64,000 nucleotides of DNA. Origin: Cyanidiococcus yangmingshanensis. Lineage: Eukaryota > Rhodophyta > Bangiophyceae > Cyanidiales > Cyanidiaceae. Positions 31,254 to 42,519 of this stretch are shown in pieces. Location of the stretch: contig VWRR01000001.1 in NCBI GenBank assembly GCA_013995675.1, positions 248,001 through 312,000 of the forward strand. The letters run 5' to 3'. The notes under the pieces were generated by a model that saw only the letters and a list, made by a program, of their open reading frames with translations, made no database searches and was not told the DNA's origin. The first letter of the stretch is position 1, and every line of letters starts with the position of its first letter. A program made the translations under genes and the position numbers.

Positions 31254-32459
31254 ATGATTGCATTTGTTCAAGCTGGCGTTTGGCTGAGGGCCCCGACGCG
31301 ACACTCAGGTAGCAGGGCGCGTTTTTGTTCGGTAACGCGACTCGGCACTGGCTTGAAGCGAACGCGACGTTTTCTTCTAGCCAAGCGCACTCTTCTGCAA
31401 CTCAATGGCAAAGCGGAGGATCGTGGTTCGGCGTCTGAAGCAAAGTCGAGTGATAAAGAAGAGGCAGGCGTCAAAGAGGATGCCACTTCTTCGGAGAGTG
31501 CCTCAGAACAGTCCATTCGGCAGTTGCTCGGCATGCGCGGTGCTCGAAGAGAAACAAACAAGTGGAAGATTCGTCTGCAGTTGATGAAACCAGTGACATG
31601 GATTCCGTTGGTCTGGGGTGTTGTGTGCGGCGCTGCCGCATCCGGGCATTATCACTGGAACGAGCCGAGCGATATTCTGAAATTGCTGCTCTGTATGGTC
31701 CTGTCTGGTCCGCTGCTGACCGGTTTTACACAGACGATCAATGATTGGTTTGATCGCGATATCGATGCGGTAAATGAACCGTACCGTCCGATTCCATCTG
31801 GGGCAATCAGCGAAAGCGAAGTGGTTGCGCAGGTATGGACGCTACTCGCCAGCGGACTTGGGCTTGCCTATGCGCTCGATGTCTGGCAGGGACATGCTTT
31901 TCCTCGGGTTTTTGCTGTCGCTGCACTGGGAGCGTTCCTGGCATACATCTATTCGGCTCCACCGCTGAAGCTGAAAAAGAACGGTTGGTTCGGAAACTAT
32001 GCGCTAGGGGCGTCGTATATCTGCTTGCCGTGGTGGGCGGGTCAATCACTCTTCAGCGATACCCCGCTTGACTGGAGAACAATCGCCCTTACTTTAGTTT
32101 ACTCTTTTGCAGGGCTCGGCATAGCTGTTATCAACGATTTCAAGTCCATCGAAGGAGACAAAAAACTCGGGCTGGATAGTTTGCCGGTGGTGTACGGTGT
32201 GGAGCATGCGAAATGGCTCAGTGTTGGTATGATTGATCTTTTCCAGATGCTCGTCGCTGTCTATTTAGCGAGCATCGGGGAGACGGCATACGCCATGACA
32301 CTCGGAGCCCTGATCTTGCCCCAGGTGTATTTGCAGTGGAAAGTCTTTCTCCCGGATCCTGTTCAAAATGATGTGAAATATCAGGGTGCCGCACAGCCGT
32401 TTCTGGTCCTCGGCATCCTTGTGACGGCCTTGGCACTCGGACATCATGCCCAACTCTAG
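31254..32459 (+). CDS. chlG: Chlorophyll synthase, plastid precursor
   Basis: Esterifies chlorophyllide with phytyl diphosphate, the last step of chlorophyll a synthesis, in thylakoid membranes. The UbiA-type prenyltransferase domain starts about residue 105: LQLMKPVTWIPLVWGVVCGA, GPLLTGFTQTINDWFDRDIDAVNEPYRPIPSG (first Asp-rich motif, NDxxDxxxD), IYSAPPLKLKKNGWFGNYALG, and VINDFKSIEGDKKLGLDSLPV (second Asp-rich motif). LPQVYLQWKVFLPDP is near the C-terminus. These residues match ChlG rather than COQ2 or homogentisate prenyltransferases. The ATG at 31254 gives a leader beginning MIAFVQAG, the early-Phe signal of red algal plastid transit peptides; an earlier ATG at 31212 is also in frame. An Asp/Glu/Lys/Ser-rich linker follows the transit peptide. 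Single exon, no frame break. Confidence 0.95.
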   Translation: MIAFVQAGVWLRAPTRHSGSRARFCSVTRLGTGLKRTRRFLLAKRTLLQLNGKAEDRGSASEAKSSDKEEAGVKEDATSSESASEQSIRQLLGMRGARRETNKWKIRLQLMKPVTWIPLVWGVVCGAAASGHYHWNEPSDILKLLLCMVLSGPLLTGFTQTINDWFDRDIDAVNEPYRPIPSGAISESEVVAQVWTLLASGLGLAYALDVWQGHAFPRVFAVAALGAFLAYIYSAPPLKLKKNGWFGNYALGASYICLPWWAGQSLFSDTPLDWRTIALTLVYSFAGLGIAVINDFKSIEGDKKLGLDSLPVVYGVEHAKWLSVGMIDLFQMLVAVYLASIGETAYAMTLGALILPQVYLQWKVFLPDPVQNDVKYQGAAQPFLVLGILVTALALGHHAQL

Positions 32460-33756
32460 CTTTACGACAATCCAACGGTATTCGTTCTATGATGCTTGCC
32501 CCTTGGTGCCGAGGCAGACGATCTATCGATGGATGCGATGGCGAGCTGATTGAACGCGACTTTGCGCATGGGCGTTTTCCTGAGTTGACCCCGCGCCGCT
32601 CACGAAGAAGAAATCGTGAAGCGTATGCAAAGGATACTGGAACAGTCTGCTCAATTCTCAGACGGGCGTTCATGATCGCACTTTTCTGATCCTATCATTG
32701 ATGTACTTCTGAGCGGCCGTTGGCGCAAGGTGTTCAACGCCGCTGCTCGAGTCTCAAGCCACCTGGGACCAGGAAGAACTCATTGGGAAGACGAGCCACA
32801 GAAAGAATGATTCTAGAGCTGCAGTATGATCAGTTGGCGATCGGCGCTCGTTCGTTGCATTTCAAAGGTGCGTACACAAAAGTTCATGCAGCGGTTCCAC
32901 TGATACGCAATTATCGAAGCAGGAATGCTGCATTCGATTCGCTTGAGCGCCCTTGCCGAGTTCGGAGCTCGTTCAGTGGCTTTTCTCGCAGAGGCGCGCA
33001 ACATCTCCCAATTTACGAGGTCGAAAGGTTGGAATCGATACTATTGCACCGAAGGAGAACCATCATCTAGGGAAGGAGGCCACGAGTCGGAACCAAGCCT
33101 GGATCACAAACTTGTTTCGACGGGTACGTTCGTGGAAAATGTGTTATGCAGCCGAACGTTGAAGGACCTGAGCGTTACTCATCCACTTTGCGAAACGACT
33201 CTTTCGAGAACGTGCTTCACCTCGAGGAAGCGTGTTCGGATCCACTCCTCGCTGCAGATGTCTAGAGGCCTCGGCATAGACTCTCTCGACTCGAGATTGA
33301 CCAGCAACGAAAGCAAAATTGCGACTTTTCCTCGACGATGAAACTTTGAAGAGGGATTTTCCAAAAAGTCGCTGGCCTTTATGAGCAAGAGTTCGGATGG
33401 GTCGGGTCACAAACAAGCATTGACGCTGCCTTCAGGACATGCACGCTGTTGTTGCAGTCGTTATCCCCTTCAATGGAGAACGGACAGAACGTCATCGCAG
33501 CTGTTCCTGAAACGATATCTGGATTCGAAAAGTATACGAGCCTCGAAGATAAGCCTGTGTGCTGATTTCTTTACCCGAATGATTAACGGGCACGCCGCTT
33601 CGCGGAGAAGCATCGTGTAGACGGAACCGCAGAGGTCGACTGCGCTCGCCTTGTGGCGTCGCCGCGACGCGTTGCCAGCCGCCTGCCTACGCACCCTTGA
33701 TGGCGTTGTGGACGACTGACTTGTTTGTCGGCGTTGTCAGAAAAGTCTTCCTACCA
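32460..33756. other. Spacer between chlG and BRE1
   Basis: About 1.3 kb with short open frames only. No tRNA-like sequence or repeat seen. Confidence 0.5.
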
Positions 33757-35959
33757 ATGGCCAAACGGCCACGTCCAAGTTCCTCCCAGGAGAACTTTAT
33801 TGACTCTGAAGGGCCTGTGGACACAAACGTCCTTCGGTACCAGATTGCGCAGCTTGGTGCAGGCGCTGCAGGCGCGACAGGAGGAGTTACGAAAGCTTGA
33901 GGAGCGCGTGGAAACGCTAGAGCGCGAACTTGCTCTTTATGATGTGGCGCATAAACCGGAGGTGCGCCCTGAGTGGGAATCCCTAGTTCAAGCGGCAGAA
34001 GCGTCGCGGAAAATCCAACGACTGGAGGAAGAACTAGAGGACGCTCGTCAGCAACTCACTCAACAGCGCCGACTCCTCGTTCGGACCGAGTTCGGAGTCT
34101 CAGTCACAGGTGTGGCTGCAAAAGCTGGAAAAGACATCGCCTCAAGTGACGGGGCTGTAGGACGCCTCGACCGCGCAGCCTGCGCCGGTTGGAGCCACTT
34201 CAGAGGTGCCACCGGCCTCCACTGCACTGGATAGTGCTTCCGAATCGGCAACCACCACGACTGGGTTGGCTGAAAGCGACAAAACGTTGATCGCTGCGCT
34301 GCAGTCACAAGTAAATGAGCTGACCACAAGAGTGACCCTTTTGACTGAGGAGCTTGAGCATGAACGGGAACTTTACGAAGCGGCGCAAGCGAGCCTCGCA
34401 AAACAGGCGACCGAGAGGACTGAGTTGGCTGAGGCCCTGCAAGCAGCCAAGGAGCATGCGCGTTGCCCACCGCCCGAGACTATTCGCGAATCCGCCGTCT
34501 ACAAAAGCATGGAGGCCCATCTATTGATCTTGCTTCGCGCGGAGCAAAAATGGAGTCAAGATCGTGAAGAGCTCATCCGCGAGCGCGACGAACTTTTGGT
34601 TCGAGTGTCCAGAGAAGCGGCTGCTGAAAACAAAGAGCTTTTGGGTGAGATCGAGAAACTCAAATCGAAACTATCGGAGAAAAATGCCGAAACTGAGCGG
34701 TTAAAAGAGAATATCGCGAAACTCCAGATGATGTACGAGGAGAAGAAGAAGGTCGCTATTGATTCCGCAGTTCTCGAAGAGACGAGCAAAGCCGTTCGCC
34801 AGTTACAAGAACGGAATGCGGAGCTAGCTACCAAATTACAGGCGTCGTGCACGGCGGAAAATGTAAGTGATATGATATACGCTTGGCGACGCGAGTCACA
34901 GGGGCGCACAGCAACCCCAAGATGGTCGGACACCACCGTCAGCAAACTTGACGGAACCGTATTCATCCCGAGCGGCTGCGCAGACTCTGTGACCTGTGTC
35001 AGAGGCAGAGACCGAGCCCATCGCGATGTCCGTTAGAAGAGCGGCTTTCGCAGGTAGAAACCCATTCGATGCACGGCGTGAAGCATCGCGACCCACGATC
35101 ACTCAGGTATTGACGCTACCGAACAGCATACTAACCGATCCCATGATTTTGGCACTCCAGCATGTTTCAGAAGATTTAACAGAATATTTGGCGGAGATTG
35201 AGTCGTTATCGACCAGCATAACAGGCGCTGAGGCCACCATTGCCCAACTCACGGAACGTTTGACTGAAAAAGAAGCTGCGCTGGGCAAAGTGCTCGCTGA
35301 ACGACTGAAATATATCCAGCAGCAGTTGACCTTGAAAGAGCAACTCAAGGTCGAATCGAGCAGGGCTGACAAAGAGCATGAACTCGTGCAGCAAATCAAC
35401 CAAGCGTTGACAGCAGCTCGAGCCCAGATCTCGGAGCTTCAAAACCAGATGTCGAAAATGGCTGACGAGATGCGAATCGTTCGCAAACAGGCCGATATTG
35501 CTCGCCTTGGTGCGGAGAAGAGTTCAGCGGAAGCATTCAGCCAGCGCCAGCTCGCCGAGCTAGCCCAACAGGAAATGAAGCGTCTCAGCGAAGAGCTCGC
35601 TCAGCTTCGCGGCCAGATCGAGCAGCTTCGGGAAGCACTTCGTGTTGCGGATGAGGCCAAAGCTCGAATCGACCGACGCGCGACGCGACTCGAACATGAG
35701 TTGGCGCTGACCCACAAGCGGCAGGGTGCCGCAGCTTCCGGTGATGCCGATTGGCAACAGGAGATGATCGAGGAGCTGCGACGCAAGCTGTATTGCACAG
35801 GTGTGCAAAGTCCAGGAGAAGCAAGTAATCCTCGTTCGGTGTTTTCATATGTTCTGCCGCGACTGTATCCAGAAAAATATCACCAATCGGAATCGCAAAT
35901 GTCCGCTCTGTGGTGATAAGTTCGGCACCGATGATGTGAAACCCATCTTTTTCGTGTAA
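33757..35959 (+). CDS. BRE1: BRE1 (RNF20/40)-type E3 ubiquitin ligase, one intron and three +1 frame breaks
   Basis: The E3 ligase for histone H2B monoubiquitination. The N-terminus MAKRPRPSSSQENF is followed by long coiled coils (QALQARQEELRKLEERVETLEREL, then ELEHERELYEAAQ, VRQLQERNAELATKLQ, ERLKYIQQQLTLKEQL, RLSEELAQLRGQIEQLRE). The C-terminal RING is clear: KLYCTVCKVQEKQVILVRCFHMFCRDCIQK, then NRNRKCPLCGDKFGTDDVKPIF, all eight zinc ligands in BRE1 order. The gene crosses four reading frames. One change is the intron at 34863-35160. The others are +1 steps at about 33850 (joining RYQIAQL to the coil), 34160-34230 (Ala/Pro/Thr linker), and 35800 (inside the first CxxC of the RING, which needs the extra base removed to restore C-T-V-C). 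No other gene in this window combines a RING with so long a coil. Confidence 0.87.
34863..35160 (+). other. Spliceosomal intron in BRE1
   Basis: 298 bp with GTAAGT at its 5' end, TACTAAC at about 35129-35135 as the branch sequence, and CAG at 35160. Length mod 3 is 1, exactly the frame change needed to join the coiled-coil frame before it to the coiled-coil frame after it. Both flanks are helical coding sequence; the interior has a run of small residues and stops in most frames. Near-consensus splice sites like these are known for introns of cyanidiophytes and yeasts. Confidence 0.88.
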
Positions 35960-36555
35960 CTGGGAGCGATGACACGGTGCCTATAGATTTTACGGGCATT
36001 GCGGATATTCATCAGAGTGCAGTCGGATGCTGGTCCATAGAATCGTCGCACTCTAGACGCGTTCATGAATTGCGATGACCGCAAAACAAAACATCGATTC
36101 TGGGCCGGTTGCGTGAGCATGCACTTGGATACGCTATGCGCCAGGAGTCGAGGCGGATGTAGGCGACGACGCTCATTCGAGTCATGAGTTGCCCTGAAGA
36201 CATCGTTGTGGACCCGAACTGGGGACAAGGAGCCCGTAAAGTATCCATCGAGCGTCGCAAGTAGACACAAGAACGCTCAACGCTTACTGGACGCCATCTG
36301 AGCACCACGTACACATTGATGACGGCTGGGTTGTTCCACGAATTGCGCGCCCTTGTGCTTCGTCTTGATATCGGGGGCGGTGCATTTGCTCGTTCCGGTA
36401 CGAGAGCCGGTGAAGGCGTGCCCTCGCCGTGTGCGCACATCGCTTGGCAAAGCGGTCCGTTCATCACATCCAGTATGTGGTTTTGCAGCTGCCATACAGC
36501 CCTGTTTTAGCACTCTGTAATGTCCCGTATCTCGTTCTAAAACAATCGTCCATCC
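35960..36555. other. Spacer between BRE1 and infC 3' ends
   Basis: About 0.6 kb between two convergent genes. No recognised feature. Confidence 0.5.
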
Positions 36556-37284
36556 CTAGTCGTGTGCGCTGTTATGCTGGCTCGGCACAGGGTGCATGAG
36601 GAAATCGAGTGTTCGTCGGGAGGCCACAGTCGCAGACACCTGTCCGTTCTTTTGGGAAGCGGTTTGATCCGTCGCGTCTGGTTCATCAAACGTAGCGTGC
36701 TGCTCAAATACACTACCCGGCTGTAATCGACCGACATCGGCGAGCGCATCACGGGCGCGTGTCAAAAGAGTTATCGCTTCGTGCCTTTTGCGTCCATGAC
36801 CTCGTCGAAACATGATATAGACACGGACGCGTGTGCCCTCAGCGAGAAACTCGCGAGCCCGTCGTATTTTCAGCGCGAAATCGTGCTCCTGTGTCACTGG
36901 TGACAGACGAATCTCTTTGGTAGCTTGCTGACGACTCTGCCGCATTGCTCTGGCGGCATGCTGTGTAGTTTTGCGCGCCCTCGTCGACAGAACAGTTCGC
37001 GCTGAAGCGACCATTCGACAAACAGGGAAAGGGCGCGCTTTTGGTGCCACCTCGACGAGGTCCATGCCCTTGCTTGCTGCCTGTTCTAGAGCCTCTGCTA
37101 CGAAAAAAACGCCCAACTTTTGACCATCAGCACTCACCAGGAGACATTGCATGGTTGAGGGAATTTCACCATTGACTCGGAGAATGGCTTTTTCCTCACT
37201 GCCTCGATGTGATGTGGTGGTAAGCGTCCTCCAAAGACCTTGTCGAGAGCAACACGGAGAGCGAAACCATCTCTCGATGAACAT
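36556..37284 (-). CDS. infC: Translation initiation factor IF-3, organellar precursor
   Basis: A bacterial-type IF-3 with transit peptide, so probably plastid (possibly mitochondrial). After a leader of about 35 residues (MFIERWFRSPCCSRQGLWRTL) come RVNGEIP, DGQKLGVFFVAEALEQAASKGMDLVEVAPKARPFPVCRM, typical of the N-terminal domain, and KEIRLSPVTQEHDFALKIRRAREFLAEGTRVRVYIMFRRGHG, typical of the C-terminal domain. The linker is divergent: where most IF-3 proteins read a MDYGKYKYEQ-like sequence, this one has MVASARTVLSTRARK. The ATG at 37284 is preferred because it gives a short basic leader; the open frame extends to 37644 in Arg-rich sequence. A C-terminal tail of ~60 residues follows the usual end. 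Single exon, no frame break. Confidence 0.88.
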   Translation of the reverse strand: MFIERWFRSPCCSRQGLWRTLTTTSHRGSEEKAILRVNGEIPSTMQCLLVSADGQKLGVFFVAEALEQAASKGMDLVEVAPKARPFPVCRMVASARTVLSTRARKTTQHAARAMRQSRQQATKEIRLSPVTQEHDFALKIRRAREFLAEGTRVRVYIMFRRGHGRKRHEAITLLTRARDALADVGRLQPGSVFEQHATFDEPDATDQTASQKNGQVSATVASRRTLDFLMHPVPSQHNSAHD

Positions 37285-38233
37285 TGGGTGACGCTCTTGT
37301 TCGGGACGAACGAGTCGCTGCTGCGTATATGTCGAGCACGGGCTGCAAAGCCGAGAGCGGATGCGATTCGCCACGCTGTCGGGGTGCTTGCCCTGCTGCT
37401 GTAGACTGAGGCCAGCACTCGTCCACAAAGCTCGGGCGTTACAAGCATGTCGTCGACCGTGGCTCCAAAACAGCGAGACCTCAAGTGTAACCAGCAGGCT
37501 CTGCCTAGAGAGGTTCTCTCTGGGACGAGCACCCCGTGTCTGCGCCTGACCCCCGAACGGCAGGTGATTGTCTCGCGAAAGCCGTTTGGGATGCGTCCCG
37601 TTCACAACACGGCATCTCCAAGTAAGAGGAAGCTGTGGCCACATTGGACCTTACTGGCGATCGAAGCACCAGTTCCGGCGTCACTTCTGTTTGTTCAGAT
37701 CGTGCCGCTCGTCTCAAAAGCAAGAACGAACTTGGTGTACGCTCCGCCAGACACTGCACCAACTCGAAACGATTTAATCCATGTATGAAATCAAAAAGTA
37801 CGCTGCACTTTGATGATCTGGTGTGCTCAAGAGAACGCCAAGTCTGGTTGGGTGTCTGCCGATCGCGTTGTTGTCTGTTCACTGGGCACAAACCTTGCAA
37901 CGCAGACGGCGGAACGAAGCACTTTTCACCAGTGACCTGATCGACATTCGCGCTTCGTCCCCGAACCGTTTGATGGCATAGCGAACGAGAGCCACTGACT
38001 CTAATGGTGCGTCGTATGAGCAGTTTTTGCGGCCAAAGCCGCATACTCCCCCAAGTCTATCGTTGAAGAGAGGCTGTCCTGTCGCCCCAGCTGATGAGGC
38101 AACGGCGTGCTATTTTGGCGCAAGTCGACGCGAACATGGTCGCTCTACCAATTGTCTAGGGTGTCGCTACTGGCGTCTTCCGCCTCGCTCATTCCGGTAT
38201 AATTCGGGTTCGAGCCAAAGTGCGCGACGCAGC
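37285..38233. other. Divergent spacer infC-USP14
   Basis: About 0.95 kb with overlapping Arg/Ser-rich open frames that look non-coding. It should hold the promoters of both genes. Confidence 0.45.
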
Positions 38234-39746
38234 ATGGTACTCGTTAAGATCAAATGGAATAAACAAGTGTTTCCGACGGAGGTGAGTGCCGAGGACACTC
38301 CGGAAACGCTTATGAAACGATTGCAAGAGGTGACCGGGGTTCCTCCAGAGCGCCAGATCCTTGTTGGACTCAAGCAGGGGGCGTTGCGTTTGCACTCTGC
38401 TGGCACGCTCTTCGCCCACGGTTTGCGTGAAGGAAGTACAATCATGTTGCTTGGAACTGCAAAAGTGGGTGACGCAGCGACGGCACCGAAAGCGGCATTC
38501 GAAGAGCGAGGTGGCCGGGGAAGCAACGACCTGGGACGACTCGGTGACGCCAAGGGTCCCGGCAGCCTCTCCGCGGTTCGTCGTACGCCGTGGCCTCGTG
38601 AACCTCGGAAACACGTGTTACATGAATGCTACGGTTCAGTGCTTGCTACAGGTCCCCGAGCTACGGGAGTACTTGCGTTCTTTGGCGAGCCAGGGCTCCG
38701 GACCCACTGGTGTTGCAACGACAGCGGACCCGTCTGTTCGTCTCGTGACAGCGCTTTCTGCGCTCTCCGAAGCTATTCAACCGCGGACCAACGAAAGAGG
38801 CGTCGACGATATTCCAGAGCGTTTCTATCCGAATTTCTTTCTCGCGTCATTGCGGAGCGCCTATCCGCAGTTTGCACAACGGGACAATCACGGTCTGTAC
38901 ATGCAGCAAGACGCAGAGGAATGTTTATCACAGATTCTCGGTGTCCTAGCCCGGATGCCTCCATCAACGGAATCGCCAGCCCAATCGAACTGGATAGATG
39001 CAACGTTCGGAACCATGGTTGCATCCACAGATCGCTGTATTGACACGAGTGCGTCTGTTGGCGAGATCGCCCCCGTGACGAGCTTTGAGTGCTTGCGCCT
39101 GCTCCCCTGTCATATCAGTAAGCAGGTAAACCAGCTTACTGAAGGAGTACATCAGGGTCTCGAAGGGTCCATCGATCGGTACGTGGAAGCAGCTGGGCGA
39201 ACGTTGAGCTGGAAGCGGGAATCGCGCATCCAGCAGCTGCCTCCCTATCTTATTGTGCATTTTGTTCGGTTCTTCTGGAAGCCCGTAGAGAAGGTGAAGG
39301 CAAAGATTCTGCGCAAAGTCGCGTTCCCTTTAACGCTTGATATGCTTCCGTTCTGCACGGAGGAGTTGCAAAGTCGGATTCGTGCTCGAAGAGCTTCGGC
39401 TTCGACTGTCAAATCGGATCGATGTGATCAGGCGACGAATTCAGCGGGTCAGTCGGAAACGAACGGAAAGGAGGATGCTCCCTCTGCTTTATATGATTTG
39501 TTTGCAGTCTTAACGCATCAGGGACGTACCGCGGATTCTGGTCACTATGTTGCCTGGGTGCGAGATCTCGACCAGTCGATGGACCGCTCCATTTGGCTTA
39601 AGTACGACGACGATCGCATCGAAACCGTTGATGAAGAGCAAATCATGCGACTTTGTGGCGGAGGCGACTGGCACATGGCTTACATCTGCTTCTACAAGAT
39701 GCGTCCCTCGCCGGAGTTGGAGGAAAATCACGCCGCAACCCCGTAA
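38234..39746 (+). CDS. USP14/UBP6-like proteasome-associated deubiquitinase, one +1 frame break
   Basis: Trims ubiquitin chains at the proteasome. Residues 1-75 are a ubiquitin-like domain (MVLVKIKWNKQVFPTEVS ... GTLFAHGLREGSTIMLLGTA), the USP14 arrangement that docks on the proteasome base. The USP catalytic domain begins GLVNLGNTCYMNATVQCLL (Cys box), then VPELREYL, QQDAEECLSQIL, ECLRLLPCHIS, and the His box HQGRTADSGHYVAWVRD followed by YDDDRIETVDEE. All catalytic residues are present. The ubiquitin-like domain and the catalytic domain are in different frames; a +1 step is needed in the linker at about 38505-38540, where extra-base positions in a G-rich tract (GAGGTGGCCGGGG) are candidates. 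About 500 residues in all, the USP14 size. Confidence 0.9.
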
Positions 39747-40881
39747 GCGGGCGTCCAAGGCGTTGACACACTCGCTGCTTACGTAAGCTAATCGCGCATG
39801 GCGCATAGTGTCGACCAGAAATGCCAGCTTCTGTCACGAGCCGTTCGGAGACATGCAGTTCGATAGCCCTCAGGGGATGCTCCTCGCATGTTTGGTCGAG
39901 AGACGCCGCGGCCAGCATGAATACGAGATTGGACGTCTCGGATGATCTAGCGTTCGCGTCGGGAGGCTGTTACGTTGTACGAGACGACTGCAATCGAATC
40001 TTATCTCGGTGGGAGCTGAACCGCGCGATTTTGCTTTCCGCGTGATGCACAGAAATCTTGGAATAGAAGACGGACACCTTTTGCACAAGTCGGAAGGATC
40101 CATCCCGAAAATGGAACGCAGCCATCATCGAGAGACGGCTTTAGGGTCACTACTTGGACGCCACGCAAGAGCCCGGTGCTGCGTCTCTATATACTCGAGC
40201 AATCTGGTATCGAGCATTATCGTCATCAGCGCTGCAAACTGGAGTACGTTTCGATCCGCATCGAAAGCACTGCTGACATTACCCAACGATATGCCGTTGC
40301 TGCGCACGCAATGCTTGTCTTCAAAGCCCAGGATCATTTCTCAGGCAAATGTCACATGCTCAGCATCTGATTTTCCATGCTAGACCGTCATCGGAACCGC
40401 GCTTTCGCGGGAAGCATCGTAAAACTCGACGAATAAAGTGTAGCACGATCCACAGCGACGCATCTATCTCACGAGAGCTAGATTGTGTTGAACCATTTGA
40501 TTCGGAGACTAGTGGCAGCTCGCTTTTCGGCCCCTAAATCGCAAGAAAGAGACTGATGCTCTAAAGTCGCATCCAGCCTCTGGACCATGCATCGAGGGCG
40601 TATCACCTTGGAGGAGTCGATTTGCTTGGTACGGGTCAAGTTAGTGAGCGCGTTTCAAAAAAGGATATCGCTCCAAGCAGTCACATCCTTGGACGCATCC
40701 TGAACGGAATCGATGAAAATGGATCAGATGCATCGTGCATGATGTAGCCCCTGCTTGGGTGTCTCGGTTGCAAAACTCGAAGGCGGCCATCCAGCCAGCT
40801 GGACTCGGTCATATATTCATATCAACGCACGGTTGTTCTGTCGTCTGAACTTCAAGCGGACGGAGCTTTGTCAAAGCCACC
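39747..40881. other. Spacer between USP14 and ctpA
   Basis: About 1.1 kb with short unrelated open frames. No feature recognised. Confidence 0.5.
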
Positions 40882-42519
40882 GTGATGAGACACAGTCTCG
40901 AGGCTGCTGGGTGTGTGCTCGAAGGAGACCGTGCCCAGAGACGAGCAGCTCGATTCCAGTGCTTATGTTTCTTGGGGAAGCTGTGTTGGCCGCTTGGTTA
41001 TGAAGTACGAATCACTGGAAGTTCTGTTGGAGAGAGTAAAACAGGAATCTATCGACACTGGAACAACCGGACGCTTCGTATGCACCTGAAATCTTTCAGA
41101 AAACCTTTTAAAAATGTAGGATTTGAGGAGAAAGTACCCAACGAGCGACGCCGGGTCGATCACAAGGTCAACTCACCTGCTTGTTACAGTGAGCTACTGC
41201 TGCGAATGCAACGTTTTTGGGTAGCCACAATGGGCTTTGGTTGCGCCCTGATCTTCTTCAACGGGAATCTCTATGAACCTGGTGTAGATCTGTCTTCCTT
41301 TCAGGTTAAGTTTATGGTGGCAGCTCCAGCTGAGGCTCTCACCGATGAACAGTACGTCGTGGCCGAGGCATGGCATCTTGTAGAACGCAGGTTTGTCGAT
41401 CGGACGCAAATCCAGAAGGACTGGAGCAAGCTCCGATTGAAGTACTTGCGTCGTCCGTATCGCTCAATGGAGGATGCTCACAGAGCGATCCGAGAGATGC
41501 TCGGAACTTTGGGAGATCCATACACTCGTTTCTTGACGCCGGCACAGTACAGCAGCCTCGTTGCAGCGGCTCGCGGCGAGGTTGTTGGTATTGGCGTCGA
41601 GCTAGCACCGCCGCGTATCACTACAAATGAGCGAGATGGGAACTCGCGAGCCCTTGTGGAGACATCGACTGCTACCGGTCACGTAACAGTTGCTGCTGTT
41701 TTGGAAGCCTCGCCAGCAGCCCAAGCGGGTATTCGACCAGAAGACGAGATTATCCTCGTCGATGGGGAAGACACGGCTGGCCTCACGCCTGATGATGTGG
41801 CAGCGCGCATTCGGGGAGAGGCAGATAGTCTGGTACAGCTGCGAATACGTCCTGCAGGTCAAACTCAGGTCAGGGATCTCACAGTACGACGAGAGCCGTT
41901 ACGTCTGGAGGCGCTCCTCATGCATGGACCTGACCGTGACGGTATCGGCTACGTTCGGATACGCCAGTTTAATGAGAACACTGCCGAAGACCTGCATGCT
42001 GCTGTCGAGCGGATGGTTCGGCGTCATGATGGACCGCTGCAACTCGTGATAGACTTGCGTGGTAACCCAGGGGGATATTTCCCCGACGGTGTTGATGCTG
42101 CTCGACTGTTTCTACGGAAAGGTCGCATTGTGGTCTATATTCATGACGCAAAAGGCGGCGTCACAGAGATTCGGGCAAATGAAGACGGACCTCTCGTGGA
42201 TGTTGTGCAGACACCATTGTGGTTACTCGTTGACCATGGCACAGCGAGCGCGAGTGAGATTTTCGCAGTTGCTCTTCATGACAACGACTGCGCAAAGTTG
42301 ATTGGCTCATGTACGTTTGGGAAGGGTCTCGTCCAAACAGTACAAGGATTGCGAGACGGGAGTGCCGTTGCCATCACAACATCACGCTACGAGACACCTA
42401 AGCATCAAGATATCAACAAGAAAGGAGTTTGTCCCGATGTACAGACAGACTGCAACGCACCATCTGGCATTCAAAGCGCAATGTCGATTCGTGAAGCGCT
42501 CGGTTGCTTGCCTCGGTAA
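40882..42519 (+). CDS. ctpA: CtpA-type C-terminal processing protease, thylakoid lumen precursor
   Basis: A serine/lysine protease (S41) that in photosynthetic lineages removes the C-terminal extension of precursor D1 so that the Mn cluster of photosystem II can assemble. The N-terminal ~160 residues are an Arg/Ser-rich leader, then a hydrophobic segment (FWVATMGFGCALIFF) and VAAPAEALTDEQ, an Ala-x-Ala-like site: a bipartite plastid-then-lumen signal. The mature part begins near LTDEQYVVAEAWHLVERRFVDR, followed by GTLGDPYTRFL, a PDZ domain with GIGVEL and ASPAAQAGIRPEDEI, and the catalytic region GTASASEIFAVAL (Ser) and GTFGKGLVQT-like SCTFGKGLVQT (Lys). The C-terminus is PDVQTDC-type as in plant CtpA. 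Start at the first ATG pair (40882). Single exon, no frame break. D1 as substrate is inference from the family. Confidence 0.92.
   Translation: MMRHSLEAAGCVLEGDRAQRRAARFQCLCFLGKLCWPLGYEVRITGSSVGESKTGIYRHWNNRTLRMHLKSFRKPFKNVGFEEKVPNERRRVDHKVNSPACYSELLLRMQRFWVATMGFGCALIFFNGNLYEPGVDLSSFQVKFMVAAPAEALTDEQYVVAEAWHLVERRFVDRTQIQKDWSKLRLKYLRRPYRSMEDAHRAIREMLGTLGDPYTRFLTPAQYSSLVAAARGEVVGIGVELAPPRITTNERDGNSRALVETSTATGHVTVAAVLEASPAAQAGIRPEDEIILVDGEDTAGLTPDDVAARIRGEADSLVQLRIRPAGQTQVRDLTVRREPLRLEALLMHGPDRDGIGYVRIRQFNENTAEDLHAAVERMVRRHDGPLQLVIDLRGNPGGYFPDGVDAARLFLRKGRIVVYIHDAKGGVTEIRANEDGPLVDVVQTPLWLLVDHGTASASEIFAVALHDNDCAKLIGSCTFGKGLVQTVQGLRDGSAVAITTSRYETPKHQDINKKGVCPDVQTDCNAPSGIQSAMSIREALGCLPR

Noticed and set aside
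38185-38205. GGGTTCGAGCC resembling a tRNA T-arm
   Set aside because: The flanking bases do not pair as a T-stem and no acceptor or anticodon arm fits upstream. Similar TTCGA-type matches near 6970, 9615, 17530, 28920 and 52505 failed the same test.
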